Positions 46,386-57,974 are shown, numbered from the stretch's first letter. The stretch: 64,000 bases of DNA from Dipteronia dyeriana (GCA_032871835.1 CM065297.1:86759052-86823051); one strand, 5' to 3'. The notes: generated from the sequence alone by a model not told the origin. A program made the numbers and translations.

Positions 46386-46809
46386 AATAAACCAAGAGTT
46401 GATATTATAGGCATTTTACGACCTAAGTTAATATTTAAAAATGGAATTGGTAAGAAAATTTAATGTAGAAAAATCAACAATAGATAAAGTTAGAAATATG
46501 TTAAACGTTAAAGGAAAAGAAATTGTTATTCTAAAAATCTGGTGGGGACTTTCGAGACACCAATTGACTGCAACGTACTAGTGCATCGCTGTTAATGAGG
46601 ATCGGGTAGGGGATTATCCTGGTTTAACCAGGGTTGGGTCCGTCGTTCTGCTGGGTCTATGTAATTGGGATCGACGCTGTGGTACAAGGTCGGTCTTGAG
46701 GGTGATTAATTGTATGGCTAAAATGCAAAACAATAGGGGATGGAGTGCCTTTATTGATTAATCAAGTGGGAAGTGGTACATCATACAATGCCATTAGGCA
46801 TACATAATT

Positions 46810-46975
46810 TCTCTATGATCCTAGTAGCCGAATAGGATCGAGAACATGGATCTTTCTCTAGAAGGATAGTAGCCAGGTAGGATTGACGATATGGAGCTTT
46901 CTCTAGAAAGGTAGTAGCCAAGTAGGATGGACAATATGAAGCTTTCTCTAGGTAGGTAATAGCCTAGTAGCATAT
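46810..46975. repeat. 46-bp tandem repeat, ~3.5 units
   Basis: Units contain TAGTAGCC-(AG)TAGGAT and GGAGCTTTCTCTAGAA; unit lengths 45-46 bases with about 15% differences. Confidence 0.85.
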
Positions 46976-47759
46976 CCGTGTTATTAAGGAGGGAAGCATA
47001 GGGCTTGCCCATTCGAGAGACACTTCCCACTAGTTGTATGGTCTTTCATAAAGGTTGAGTTGCTGGAGAACCCTCCAAAATGGTCTAAAATGAAGGTTGT
47101 TAGTGGAGGTGTCAAAAAGTCCTTAAGTAAGACAAAGAATCTCACTTAAACAATGAGTTTATGTGGTGATATGGAGGGCATGCATTTGGCACATGTGGGT
47201 TTATGGTTCCCATATGCACACACACTCCTCAAATGGTGTAGGATGTGCCGTGTGGAAGTAAGGCACATATGGCAATGACATGGCCATAATGAAGCGATTA
47301 AGTGTCATTTTGGTGACTTTCCATTGGAGGGAGGTATCTAAGTGGCTTTTGGACTAATCAACCATCACATGGGGCTGTTAGAGAGCAATTGATGTTGTTG
47401 GGATGCGGCTAAAAAGCTACAAGTCGTGGGCCCCCTTGTCCTTCTCACCTCCTACCCAAAATTGGTGAAAAAATTATCATTTGGTCTTCCTTGTTGTCCC
47501 TTACCAAATCTGATGGGTCCTGGTCATTTTGACCCACTTTTTCTCATGGAAAACAACCCATTTATCCTCTAAAAATTTGAGTTGGCTCATCCCCCCACCG
47601 TTGATCCGTTACTTGGTCAAATATTTTGATTCAGAGTCGTCGGATTACCTTGATGTGTACCTTTGGTTCCACCAATGCTTTGGCTGACTTTTCCACCCTA
47701 TGAAAAGTGCTACAACGATAATTTCTTCATATGGAAGGAGCTACTCCCTTGGAGTGATC

Positions 47760-47800
47760 CGGTATCCCGGTACCTCGGTACCCCGGTACCATGGTACCCT
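47760..47800. repeat. Cluster of GGTACC palindromes
   Basis: Four GGTACC hexamers spaced 8 bases apart (the first preceded by a mutated copy GGTATCCC). Spacer dinucleotides are TC, CC, AT. The last two form GGTACCATGGTACC, itself palindromic. Confidence 0.9.
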
Positions 47801-48061
47801 AGTGTAGGTCTGATGTAGGGGGATTTCCTATAAAAAAGTTGCACTAGTGTAGACTTGCTGCCAAGAGGGGAGGATCCGGTAGGGGAGATCGAAGGATCCA
47901 GTAAAGGAAATCCATCTATAGGGGATCTTGTAGGGGAGCTCATGTGGGAGAGGCCTAAAGTGTGGTCCTCATAGATAGATGCCTTGAGAATTCTCCCTTG
48001 GATAAATGACTAAATTTTGCTATTAACAGAAATAATAGAAAAAACAGAGGATTTAATCTCT

Positions 48062-48240
48062 ATTAGGGATGTCAATGGATTGAATTCAGGTGAGTTTTGT
48101 AAAAACCAAATTCGAACCCACAAACTAAATGATTTTTTTTTCATTAGTCCAGACTCGTCTGCAAACCTCGTGAAATGTAGCAGGTTTGGGTTCGGATTGA
48201 TCCCAAAATCCAGTATTCTTGTAACTTTTAAAATAATCCA
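48062..48240 (+). mobile_element. Possible hAT-type transposon end
   Basis: TTAGGGATGTCAATGGATTG resembles the TAGGGGTGTCAATGG start of many non-autonomous plant hAT elements, followed by the usual GGTTTGGGTTCGGATTG text. No matching opposite end or 8-bp duplication found. Confidence 0.3.
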
Positions 48241-49265
48241 CTAAATATACCACTTTTATATGGCAATTTGAACGTTGAATGAGCGTTTTTCACCGCTAAG
48301 ATATATTGGGTGATGAATCAACACAAGCTATCAAATAACCACTTTTAAAAATCTTAATAAACATTTAAATTATTAAATTATATGATTTTTACTTTATCAA
48401 AGTAATACTAAACGATGCCTTATTAAGGCAAATCTTCACCGTATAAAGGTCCCCATTTTTTCTATAAAAAAATATTTGTTGAATCCAAATTTATTTTTCT
48501 TATTAAAGAAAAATTAATTGAAAATTAAAATATTCAATAGTGGAAGAGGGATATCTTTGTAAAAATAAATGAATATCTTTATAATGTTTATTACATAGTG
48601 GAAATATTCCAATTTCCACATTAATTACTATTATGCAATTTAATTCGTTGATTGTTGATAAAAGATTATTTATGAATAATCGTCTTAGTGATTAAGGCTT
48701 ATAATTTTTTTTTCGATATACCGTTTGATTAATATGTAACGTAATCTAAAACAAATTTGATTAGAATATGTAAAAAAAAAAAATGTAGGTTATGAACAGG
48801 TATAGAGCCATAATTATGTTTTTAGAGGGGCGCCTGAAATAATGAGTTATGTTGACATATTTCATAGATGTTATGTTAAAGAAAAACATTGATTAAAAAT
48901 GTTATTTATATTTTAAAACATTAAAAAAAATCCAATAATTGTTCAGAAGTTTATATTTTTGTTATTGATATCAATTGAAAACATTTAAAATGATTCTTGA
49001 ATAATGATGAAAACGCAATAACAATAATATAAATACTAGATATTCCAACTAATATCTCAACTTGTAACCTAAACAATTTAATCCATATAAATATGATAAG
49101 TGAAATGCATCATAATTAATATGTATTTATTGGTCAATTGATACATTACTAGTTGGAATATAAATTGAAATATAAAATAGGTGGGAGGTCTAGTATTACT
49201 CTTAAAATAATATAGACTAAAATGTATGTTCATTAATCAAAATATGCCAGCCTTTACTTGAAACG
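48241..49265. other. AT-rich DNA, nothing recognised
   Basis: About 1 kb of AT-rich, low-complexity sequence with no open frame, inverted repeat or known element end that I can support. Confidence 0.6.
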
Positions 49266-49276
49266 GACCATAGCAT

Positions 49277-50422
49277 CTATTGCCTTCTAATGGTCATTTC
49301 ACCAATATAATTAATCTTCCTTCTCAAATTAGCCATAAGGTGAAAGAATGTAGAATTCCCATCACTCTCTTTAAGCCACTTGATCCTTGAACACTGTCTC
49401 CACTTTTGCTCTTCCTGACGGATAATTCTCCACATCTTCACAAGACAAGATTTCCTTTTCTGCCTTAAACTATCGGACCAACCTCCTAACACAGCCTTCT
49501 TTTCAATCCCCTCTAGCTCAGCTTCTAAGATTTTTAAAGAATCACCACACGACTTCTTCCCCTTTGCCCAAGCCTTCATAAATCTGTTGACCTCTCTAGA
49601 CTTCCTTGCAGTATTTACACCAAACGATCCACCCCCACCACAGCTCTTCCAAGTTTCCTTCACTCCCTTCATCAATTCATTATTTTCCAACCATCCATTT
49701 TGAAAACGAAATGGTATTGGTCCCCAATCTTCCTTTGACACCCCTAACAAAACTGGGTTGTGATCCGACAGACTCCTGCACAGTCCCTTTTGAACCAGGT
49801 ATGGAAACCACGAGAGAAACAAAAGAGCACAAAGAAATCTATCAAGTCTTGCCCAAGAACCTCATTCCCGATTATTAGTCCAAGTGAAAGACATACCTTG
49901 AATAGGAATATCCACCACCATGGCCGCTTGGATGAAAGAATTGAAGTTCCGTATAGAACTCGAATTACCTGAGTAACCACTCCTCTTACTTTGGCTTAAA
50001 ACCGTGTTAAAATCCCCTTCAATCACCCAAGTGCCTGACAAAGCAGATTGAGCATTGAGTATGAAATTCCATAACTCAATTTTCCCAGATTCTTGATTAT
50101 CCGCATAGACATTACAAAAATTAACCGCCTCCTTCAATTTTGTTAGCACACCCGAAATTATAATGCATCGATTATTCAAAATACAGGCCTTTACCTCAAA
50201 AAAATCTTCATTCCAAAGAGTAAACAGACCACCCGCTGAACCCACCGCTTCCACCCCAATTCCTTTTGATAACCACGATTTAAAAGTTCTAAAATCAAAC
50301 GATTTTAATTTTGTTTCCTGAATAAACATTAAGAGTGGCTTATGAAGGTGAACTAAATTCTTTACAGCTCTTCTCTTCTCAGCCCTCCCCAAACCACGAA
50401 TATTCCAAGTTAAAATTAACAT
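49277..50422 (-). pseudogene. LINE (L1-type) ORF2: endonuclease part, RT missing
   Basis: A single minus-strand frame of about 381 codons with only one in-frame TGA (49861-49859). It starts MLILTWNIRGLGR, the usual plant L1 ORF2 start. The apurinic-endonuclease blocks follow: FIQETKL (catalytic E), IEGDFNTVLSQSKRSGYSGN (catalytic D and N), SFTWTNNRE, RLDRFL and SLSDHNPVLL (S-D-H). Then comes the connector with WLKESDGNSTFFHLMANLRR that precedes RT. It stops at 49277 and no RT follows, so the copy is truncated at its 3' side, the reverse of ordinary 5' truncation of LINEs. The intact protein nicks target DNA and reverse transcribes its RNA there. Confidence 0.88.
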
Positions 50423-50445
50423 AAAAAGAAAAGGGTCCCAATTGA

Positions 50446-51045
50446 CATAAGACTAAGAATGCACGTTTGGGGAATGGAGATGTATATATGTCCCTCCATC
50501 TCCATCCCCATCCCCATTTCCTAGACCCTTCCCCCATCCCCCTTCCAATTTTCCTATTTGGAAAAATGGGGATGACGATGTTAAGGGGAGGTCCCCCCAT
50601 CTCCATCCTTAATTCCCTATTTTTCCCGTTTTTTTTTGTATTTTCGTATCCTCCATTCCCCCATTTTCTCATTTCTCTATTTAACTAAAAATTAAAAATT
50701 AAATTAAAAAAACAAACATTTCATTACAAATAAAAAATATCAATACATTACAAATTCAATATAAAATGTTTCAAATAATTCAAATATATATTATAATTAT
50801 ATTTATATACTTTTGGGGAAAATGGGGAAATGGAGATCTCCATCCCCATCCCCATTTCAATTTAATTGTGGGGGGAATGGGGAAATGGGGAGGGGGAGGG
50901 GGAGGGGTCTCCTCATCCTCACCCCCATTTTAATTTGGAGATGAAAATCATCTTCATTCCCCCCCACCATTTCCCTATTTTCCCAAAAAAAAATCCCTAA
51001 ATAGGGATGGATGTACGGGGATAAATGTGCATCCCTACATAAGAC
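50446..51045. mobile_element. hAT MITE in the LINE, 8-bp duplication cataagac
   Basis: The element itself is 50454-51037 (584 bases). It begins TAAGAATGCACGTTTG and ends CATCCCTA, imperfect inverted ends (right end complement TAGGGATGCACATTTATC). It is flanked by a perfect 8-bp duplication, cataagac, at 50446-50453 and 51038-51045, the hAT signature. The arms are rich in CCATCTCCATCCCCAT words and their complement; the centre is AT-rich. Non-coding. It sits between LINE ORF1 and ORF2. Confidence 0.9.
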
Positions 51046-51059
51046 AAGGACACAAGTCA

Positions 51060-51310
51060 TCACAGATGTGCTTTAAACCTCTCCTCATCCTCTAATTCCC
51101 TTCGACCTACCTCCTCCTCCACTAATTTTTTGTTACCATTAAAATCAAAACCTAGCACAACCCCAACTTCTATCACCTTTGCCACTTCTTCACTGAGGCT
51201 CCACTGGATGCTCTTCTCTTTCCTCTCATCTGACACAGATCTTCCACAGCCTATGTTTCCCTCTTGATCGACGATAACACCTAAAGTCCTAAAGCCACCC
51301 CTTTCTCAAT
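51060..51310 (-). pseudogene. LINE ORF1 C-terminal fragment
   Basis: Minus-strand frame ending in TGA at 51062-51060 and reading VDQEGNIGCGRSVSDERKEK, then IQWSLSEEVAKVIEVGVVLG and EEVGRRELEDEERF. This is the tail of a plant L1 ORF1, where a W-L-EEV-K-IEVG-VLGF phrase is common before the stop. Taking out the hAT MITE leaves only a few dozen bases between this stop and the ORF2 start at 50422, as in intact L1 elements. It becomes non-coding upstream of about 51310; the zinc-knuckle part of ORF1 is not found. Confidence 0.7.
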
Positions 51311-51471
51311 GACTTTCGCTACTTCCTCTTCCAAATTCTACCTCCCCTTTCCCTTAAACAAACAAATGTCTGACCTACTCATTCTGCTAGGGACATGCAA
51401 ATCATTAGACCTGTCGTTACGGGCTACCATACCATGTCGTTTAAGAGTACTTGAATTCTTTCTTCTATTCC

Positions 51472-51506
<35 letters not shown>

Positions 51507-51509
51507 CAG

Positions 51510-51680
51510 TCCCGTTATGGTCAGTGTTTACTGATATAACTTACATCAGTGTATTGCATGTGTATCACTGATTGTAAAAAAACTTTGACAAGTGTATACA
51601 CTTTAAGTCAAAGAATGTAAATCTAATGATTCAAATCCAACGTACTAATAATATTGTATAAGTGCACACTGATTTGAACA

Positions 51681-51690
<10 letters not shown>
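51510..51690 (+). mobile_element. MITE of a (TA)n-associated family, copy 1
   Basis: Flanked by (TA)n tracts (51479-51507 and 51700-51712). Core TTTGACAAGTGTATACACTT, AGTCAAAGAATGTAAATC and CCAACGTACTAATAA; ends AGTGCACACTGAT-like. Same family at 53755, 53930, 54150 and, reversed, 57975. Confidence 0.65.
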
Positions 51691-51710
<20 letters not shown>

Positions 51711-51712
<2 letters not shown>

Positions 51713-52106
51713 GTGAGTCTCTCATAAGATATCCCTTATTTATATTCGTTAAAGACCATGATGTAAACACATCGATTTTAATGAATTTTAATCTGATTTT
51801 TTTTATCGATGATAAGCCCAATGAAATCTACATATCAACAAAATTTGAGAATTTTTCGAGTAATAGAACTATTTATCAAATTTTGTTAAATATGAAGAGA
51901 TGGGAAAATAGGCGCAATTTAGGAGAATTTAAAAAAAATAGTTTTATTATTCGAAAAATTCTCAAATCTTGTTCACAGGTAGATTTTAGTAACTCATCAT
52001 CAATACAAAAAAATTCATATCAAAATTCATTAAAATCCATATATTTTCATCAAGGTTCTTACTGACATTAAAATAAATGATCCCCCATAAGAGTCTTACT
52101 ATATAT
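51711..52106. mobile_element. Foldback MITE in a TA repeat
   Basis: Ends AGTGAGTCTCTCATAAGATA and, inverted, AGTAAGACTCTTATGGGGGA, each abutting TATATATA. The arms stay complementary far inward (GATTTTAATGAATTTTAATC against its partner near 52030; AAATTTGAGAATTTTTCGAG against CGAAAAATTCTCAAATCTTG), so most of the ~400 bases folds into one hairpin. The plus-strand open frame 51688-52065 is a by-product. TA target suggests the Tc1/mariner group. Confidence 0.72.
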
Positions 52107-53715
52107 ATAGTTAGAAAATAAATTGAAATTTAAATTGTAATTATAATGTTTTTCTAATATCCAAAAACTATTTTGATTGTTAAAATTTATAAAAGTTTGT
52201 TTGATAAAATTTATTAATAATTAAACGTAAGCATATGCCTATGTTTATTATGTTTTAATTATATAAAATCGGGGTGCCAATAGCACCATTCTTATATAAA
52301 TCAACACCTTTTCATATTATTTCAAAAATAAATAAGAAAAAACTATGTAAATAAATAAATAATCTACCAAAAGTATAGCTTGATATTAGGGTGAATAGGT
52401 ACGATTTGGAGAGAGAAAATTATTAACAATATAATTTAAAAGAATTAGAAAATCTAAAAATGAAATAGAGGTAAAGCATAAAAATCTAAAAACTAAAGAG
52501 GTAAATTTATAAATTGTAAAACTCCAATTGAAAATATATTTGTTTTTTGTTCCAATAATGAATAAGAGGAATCTAGGGCAGTTGTGATGAATAATAGATG
52601 GAAAAAACATGTTGGCGCCATGCATGATGCGTCCCAAGTGTAGTCTAATAATAGAATTCCATGATTGTGCAAAGTAAGCCATTTATATATGAGCCAAAAG
52701 AGGACCCTTTAGAATGCCAATAAATGACATTTGTTCTTCATACCTTTCATGTTTTTCCACCTCACCAAAGCCTAATGGGTAGCTTCCCACAAGAACGCAA
52801 ATATTCAAAAGGGGAAATTATTAGGTCATTTGACATATCCTTGAGAAAATTGAGGTTGACGATTAAAGAGAAATTTTAGCAATAGTGATTTATTTCAATT
52901 ATTGCACGCTCTCTCTTTTATCTGCAATATTAGTCAACTTCTTGCATGGCTCTTTTATTTACATTAGTCCACTTCATGCATGATATTGTAATGATAAAAC
53001 GATTAATAAGACTTCTTAATTAACTGAGCAAGATTGAAAATTTGTTATTAAACAAAAAAGTTGACGTTAACATAGCGTAAAAATGATTGAATATTAGCTC
53101 TACTAACTTAGCTATATCGTGATCCTTCCCGGGTAGATTTCAAAAAGTGTTTAATATAAATTAAACTTCTTCTATAAATTAACTTAATGACTGTTGTTAA
53201 TTAAATATATCCAAAGAGTAAATACGAATGTCACATGTGTATGAAGAGATGGACAAAGAAAGCCAGTAGTGCACACGTGGGAAGGTGACCGGATAAGGGT
53301 CGGGCAGCAGACAAGGTACCGGCAATGTATGGGGGCAAGCGGGGGGGCATAAGAAATAATTGAATTTGAACAACCTCTTCTATCTCTCTCTCTCACTCAC
53401 TCACTCAAATTTCATGAAAATTTTATATTATTATTTATATGCTAAGCTTGGTATCATATTATACAGTCTCTGGCACTATCTATCTACCCACGTGCGATTA
53501 AACAGGCGTGTGGGCCCCCACCGTCCTTGGATATAGGCGACGATGCGACAAACAAACAAGGGACGGCTCTGATAGTCTGATTCCTCCATTTTTACTATTT
53601 TTTTTTTCTTAAATTATTATTCACTACCACACAAGTACAACTTCCATCGCACTCTAATTCTATAATATTTATTTTTTAAATTCCACGCGCTCGATTTACG
53701 CGTCCGTTCTAATTA
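52107..53715. other. Apparently unique AT-rich DNA, no gene; GC-richer promoter-like patch
   Basis: I see no repeat partner elsewhere in the window and no convincing coding sequence; the 98-residue frame 52682-52386 has no known motif. The part 53210-53560 is richer in GC and carries ACACGTGGG (53270), CCCACGTGCG (53489) and GTGGGCCCCCACC (53511), resembling ABRE/G-box and TCP sites, plus a CT/CACT microsatellite (53380-53405). It looks like a plant promoter or 5' UTR, but no gene follows on either strand. Confidence 0.4.
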
Positions 53716-53717
53716 AC

Positions 53718-53719
<2 letters not shown>

Positions 53720-53753
<34 letters not shown>
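53720..53753. repeat. (TA)17 microsatellite
   Basis: Pure TA run left of a MITE copy. Confidence 0.95.
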
Positions 53754-53754
<1 letters not shown>

Positions 53755-53756
<2 letters not shown>

Positions 53757-54306
53757 ATTGTATAAAGATTTTATTAAACAATTGAATATATGAACCATTA
53801 AATTTAAATATTTTGAGTTAAAATTTTTATATTTATTAAAGTTTTTCTATAATTAATGATCAATTATATCAGTGCGCACTAAAAATAATTATATATATAT
53901 ATATTCCCTATAAATATATAAAAACATTAAATATAAGTTATTAATTTATAGAGAAATTTTAACAAATGTATATACACTAGATTTACATGTTTTCACATAA
54001 TGTATACACTTATCAAAACTTTATTCATAAATGAGTAGTTCATATTAAATATTCTCATATATTTGCTTGAGTACGTACTCATATGAAAATTATATATATA
54101 TTCTCTTTCTCGTGAGTGCGCACTCATATAAATATATGATGACATTAAATATGAATAACTGATTTATAAAGAAATTTTGACAAGTCCATAAACACTAGAT
54201 TTACATGCTTTGACTTAGTGTATATACACTTATCAAAGTTTCTTATTCTAAATGAATGGTTCACATTCAACATCCTCATATATTTACATAAGTATACACT
54301 TTTGTG

Positions 54307-54320
<14 letters not shown>
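53755..54320. mobile_element. Three tandem-lying copies of the (TA)n-associated MITE
   Basis: Copies at about 53755-53900, 53930-54080 and 54150-54310. The last two share GAAATTTT-ACAA, ACACTAGATTTACATG, ATACACTTATCAAA and CTCATATATTT over some 150 bases at a 210-base spacing, in reverse orientation to copy 1 at 51510. The first is more diverged (AACCATTAAATTTAAATA, CAGTGCGCACTA). Each is bordered by TATATATA tracts. Confidence 0.62.
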
Positions 54321-54339
<19 letters not shown>

Positions 54340-54340
<1 letters not shown>

Positions 54341-55297
54341 ACTGACTTTATTAGCACTCATATAATATCTTCCGACACCCATATTTTAATAAAACTTTTT
54401 ATTTCTAAAATACTCTTACATTTAATTATTAAAATACAAAGCTTTATAATTCGAAATTAAAGTTACTGTCTATATGATTATATCTATAAGTTGAACACTC
54501 AATCTATCATAAACCCTAATAATATATACTTAATCAAACCCAACATCAAACAGGATATATAATATATTTTTTTCCACATATAGCCAATGAATATATAAAC
54601 AAAAAATTGTTTTCATGAATTCCAGCTACATTCAGTTATATTTACTTTTATTTTTATTAATGTTTTGTGATAAAATAAAAAAGTATTGCAATAGTAGTCT
54701 TGTATAACTTTTTTTTAAAGCAGATATAGAATTTGATCAAGTCTACACTGTTTTCAAACATAACTTAATAACTTTACTTTAATTCAACTACAAATTCTTA
54801 TTAAATTAATTGGTTAGTATGCTGAAAATTGGTGAATGGATTTAAAAAAATTTAAAAAAAAATTGATTTTTCGATGATTGAAAAATAGGTGTTTTTTTTT
54901 TAAAAGTTTGAAAACAAAAGAAGCTTGATATTGTTGTTTGTTTAATTATAATTGTTGTTGTTTTCTATAACTATAATTAAGTGTGTAAACAATTATGATT
55001 TCATGATATTTTTTATAATTAAATACATTGATTATGTAAGTAACAACCGAAAAAATATAATTAGTTTTAAACTTGAATTTATAATTATCCAAGTAAAAAC
55101 TTAGTTATAGAGTTTTATTTGAATATGATATTTTTTTATTGAGTAATTTTTATAACATTTATTAAGAGAATGAAGAAATTATACATAATTATTTTTTGAG
55201 AAAAAAACCTATACATACAAGAATTTTATTTTCTGATGGAAACAAATAAAGAGAAATAAGTGTAACAAGAAATTATGTAGAGAGTAAAATTCATAAT
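54340..55297. other. AT-rich DNA, nothing recognised
   Basis: Long A and T runs, no open frame of note, no inverted repeat or element end that I could support. Confidence 0.55.
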
Positions 55298-57182
55298 TTT
55301 AATTTTGAACTAATTACACCAACCTCCCCTGAGGTTTACTCTATTACACACGGAAACAACTTTATTGTTAATTGACACACACATCCCCTGCTGTCAGTCA
55401 ACGATCGTTAGACTTAACCTTTGATCTTATCAAACCCAATAAAAATCCAAAATACCCCTAAGTATGTCTATTTACTTTTATAACCTCAGAAAAAGACAAA
55501 AACTAGTCTTTTAAAACCAAACAAAATTTAGAAACTTTTTTTAAAAATTAAAATAAAAGAAGATGGATCTCAACCATCCATCACATAAATGGATGGTGGA
55601 GATTCATTCATTTAAACAAAAAAGAAAAAGAAACATTTTTGAAAATTAATATTAGAAATAATTAGAAATACAAAACAAAACAAATTAAAAAATATATAAA
55701 AAATCCTTTTTCTCCCAATAAAGTTGCTTATCAGAAAAAGACAAAAACTATTTTTTTTTAAACCAAACAAGATTTGGAAACTTTTTTTAAACGTAAAAAT
55801 AAAAGAAGATGGATCTCAACCATCAATCACATAAATGGATGGTGGAGATTCATTCATTTAAACAAAAATGAAAAAGAAACATTTTTTAAAATTTAATATT
55901 AAAAATAATTAGAAATTAAAAATAAGAAATACAAAACTAAACAAATTAAAAAATATAAAAAAAAAAACTAAATCAATTTCTCTCTTTCACTCGATCATCA
56001 TCAGTTCTCTCACACACTAGACAATCTCCCTCTTCTCGATCTCTCTTCTCTTTCTCTCTCTCACTCAAAAAAAATAGTGGAAAAAACTGATGGAGATCCA
56101 TATCGATCGATGGAGACTGCCGGTTTAGCGGAAGGTGGAGATCCTCTCCATGGTCAGGTTAAGAGGTTGTGGTGGTTCTTCGAGGAATAAGAGGTTGTGG
56201 TGGGTTCTTCGATTTGAGGTGGTTTGAAAGGGATGAGAACTTGAAACAGTGAAGATGGGTCGTATAAGGATATGGGTTCATTGGGTTCTTCTTCAGAGTT
56301 GTCAATTTGAGAGAAATTTTGAAGCTTGAAGAAGAAGAAATTTTCTCTTATAACAGAGGGCTTAAGTTTTTTTTTTTTTTTTTTATGATGATGAAGAAGA
56401 GAAGGAAAGATATATTTGGATTGTTGTGTTGTGTTGTGTGCAAGTTGAGTTGAGTTGGGATTTTTTTTCTTGAGGTGGAAGTGTGAAGACATTTACTTGT
56501 ATGCGTGAATCCTAATTTTTTTTATGTGAACAGAGGAGGATGGAGATAGGAGATTTGGTTGTTTGTGAAGATCCGATCTGGAATCCAATATCGTATCCAA
56601 TTTTGTTTTGATTGATGATATTTGTTGGTTGTTGGAGTTGAGAATTGATGAAGATCTGGTTTGATAAGAACTAAAGATTGAAGATCTGAGTTTGTTAAGA
56701 ACTGAAGATCGATGAATTTGGTTTGTGAAGAACTGAAGATCGATGATCTCCGTTGATGTTATTTTTTTTTAAAAAAAAAATTGTTTATAATATTTTTTTT
56801 AAAAATTAACGAAGAAGATGTGCTTTTTTGAAATTTTTTTAATTTCGTTTTAAATGTTCTTAAATTTTTTAAATCTTTTTTTTTTAACTTGATCTCCATC
56901 GTCCATCATGGTGATGGAAGGTGGAGACTAATCTTTTCTAAAAATTCTATTTATTGAAAAATATATTAAAAAAATAAATTATATATATTTTAATAGATTT
57001 TGAATTTTTTAAAAATAAAAATTGGTGAACCGGGGGTATTTTTATATTTTAACAGTCAACTCTCATACTTAATAGTCAAACTCTAATGGCAGGGGAAGTG
57101 AGTGTCAATTAAAAATAAAATTGTTTACGTGTATAATACAACAAACCTCAGGGGAGATTGGTGTAATTAGTTCTTTAATTTT
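55298..57182. mobile_element. Mutator-like element (non-autonomous), perfect 9-bp duplication
   Basis: The element is 55307-57173 (1,867 bases), with tttaatttt at 55298-55306 and again at 57174-57182. The ends GAACTAATTACACC and GGTGTAATTAGTTC are exact complements. Similarity continues inward for about 130 bases (CCTCCCCTGAGGTTT; GACACACACATCCCCTGC against GCAGGGGAAGTGAGTGTC). Inside the left arm are two direct ~160-bp repeats (55490 and 55734; GGATCTCAACCATC). The centre (55975-56760) is different: a CT-rich leader-like stretch (TCTCTCTTTCACTCGATC), short ORFs and a ~35-bp GAACTGAAGATCGATGA repeat. No transposase. Long ends plus 9-bp duplication fit Mutator-like elements. Confidence 0.85.
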
Positions 57183-57206
57183 TTAAAGTTGGTGTGTATA
57201 AAAAAA

Positions 57207-57405
57207 AGAGTTTACTTTTGCTCACCCCCCTTTAAGGTGGGTGAGCAATACCCCCTCTTGTATGGATGATATGTGTGTATGGAGGGGGTAAATTTATCTA
57301 AATATTATTATATTTTTGGATAAATTTACTCATTTCTAGACACATATCATCTATACGGGAGAGGGGTAATGCTTACCCCACTTATAAAGGGTGAGTAAAA
57401 ATGGA
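57207..57405. mobile_element. Foldback MITE, ~200 bp
   Basis: Left arm TTTGCTCACCCCCCTTTAAG, GGGTGAGCAATACCCCC and GGATGATATGTGTGTA; the right arm is its near-complete inverse (ACACATATCATCTATACGGG, GGTAATGCTTACCCC, AAGGGTGAGTAAAAAT). Centre TAAATATTATTATATTTTTG. Non-coding. Confidence 0.75.
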
Positions 57406-57419
57406 CGATATATATATAT

Positions 57420-57970
57420 AAAAAAAAAAAGGGTGTAGGAAAGTATACGATCGGTTACAATAAAACCACCCTACTTTAATTAACGTATTGGATTTTAATA
57501 AATAAATAAATAATAATTCACGTATATCGAACCTGGTCAAGCTCCGCCTTTTGCGAGTCCCAAATTGTCACGCGCTGTAATTTTATATTGCTAGACATTA
57601 TATAATATTATGATGTATTGTTTATACACAATAAGCCTTCTATATGAGCAAGTTCGTCTAAACGTGGGGGCTGGGCATGACCTATTAATTTTTAGAACTT
57701 AATTATGATATTTTTCTCCAAGTATTTTAACAAAAAAAAAAAAAAAGCTCATGATCAAACAATTTTATTGAATTAATATTTTTTAGATATTACAATTGAT
57801 GAACTCACAACTTCAATAATGTAAATGTGAGACGCGTACAACTATCGATTAAACCAACAATATATTGTCTATAAATTTATCATACAAATTATTTAGTTTA
57901 AATTTAAATATAAAACAAATTTTGATAGTATTATAATCACGCCATCGATCTGAATATAAATACGATATAT
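57420..57970. other. AT-rich DNA, no gene
   Basis: A poly(A)-rich stretch and unique-looking sequence. The segment 57780-57860 (GTGAGTTCATC and GGTTTAATCG on the minus strand) faintly resembles tRNA-type boxes, but not enough to call a SINE. Confidence 0.5.
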
Positions 57971-57974
57971 ATAG

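Larger units (their letters stand above)
46540..48010. repeat. Unclassified GC-richer repeat block, LTR/UTR-like
   Basis: Composition differs from both flanks. It contains a 46-bp tandem repeat (46810-46975), short G-rich repeats around 47860-47935 (GGATC, GTAGGGGAG words), a GGTACC cluster, and ATTCAGAGTCGTCGG at about 47631, which loosely recalls leader text of plant gypsy-type elements. No open frame has a recognisable domain. A degraded LTR and leader is the likeliest reading, but no boundaries or partner copy are in the window. Confidence 0.4.

Noticed and set aside
51688..52065. 125-codon plus-strand frame
   Set aside because: Lies inside a foldback MITE; asparagine/serine/isoleucine-rich AT translation.
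56154..56492. 112-codon minus-strand frame in the Mutator-like element
   Set aside because: Low complexity (lysine and phenylalanine runs from A/T tracts); kept only as possible captured cargo, not as a gene.
57780..57860. tRNA-like or SINE-like boxes
   Set aside because: Only weak box A/B resemblance and no element borders.
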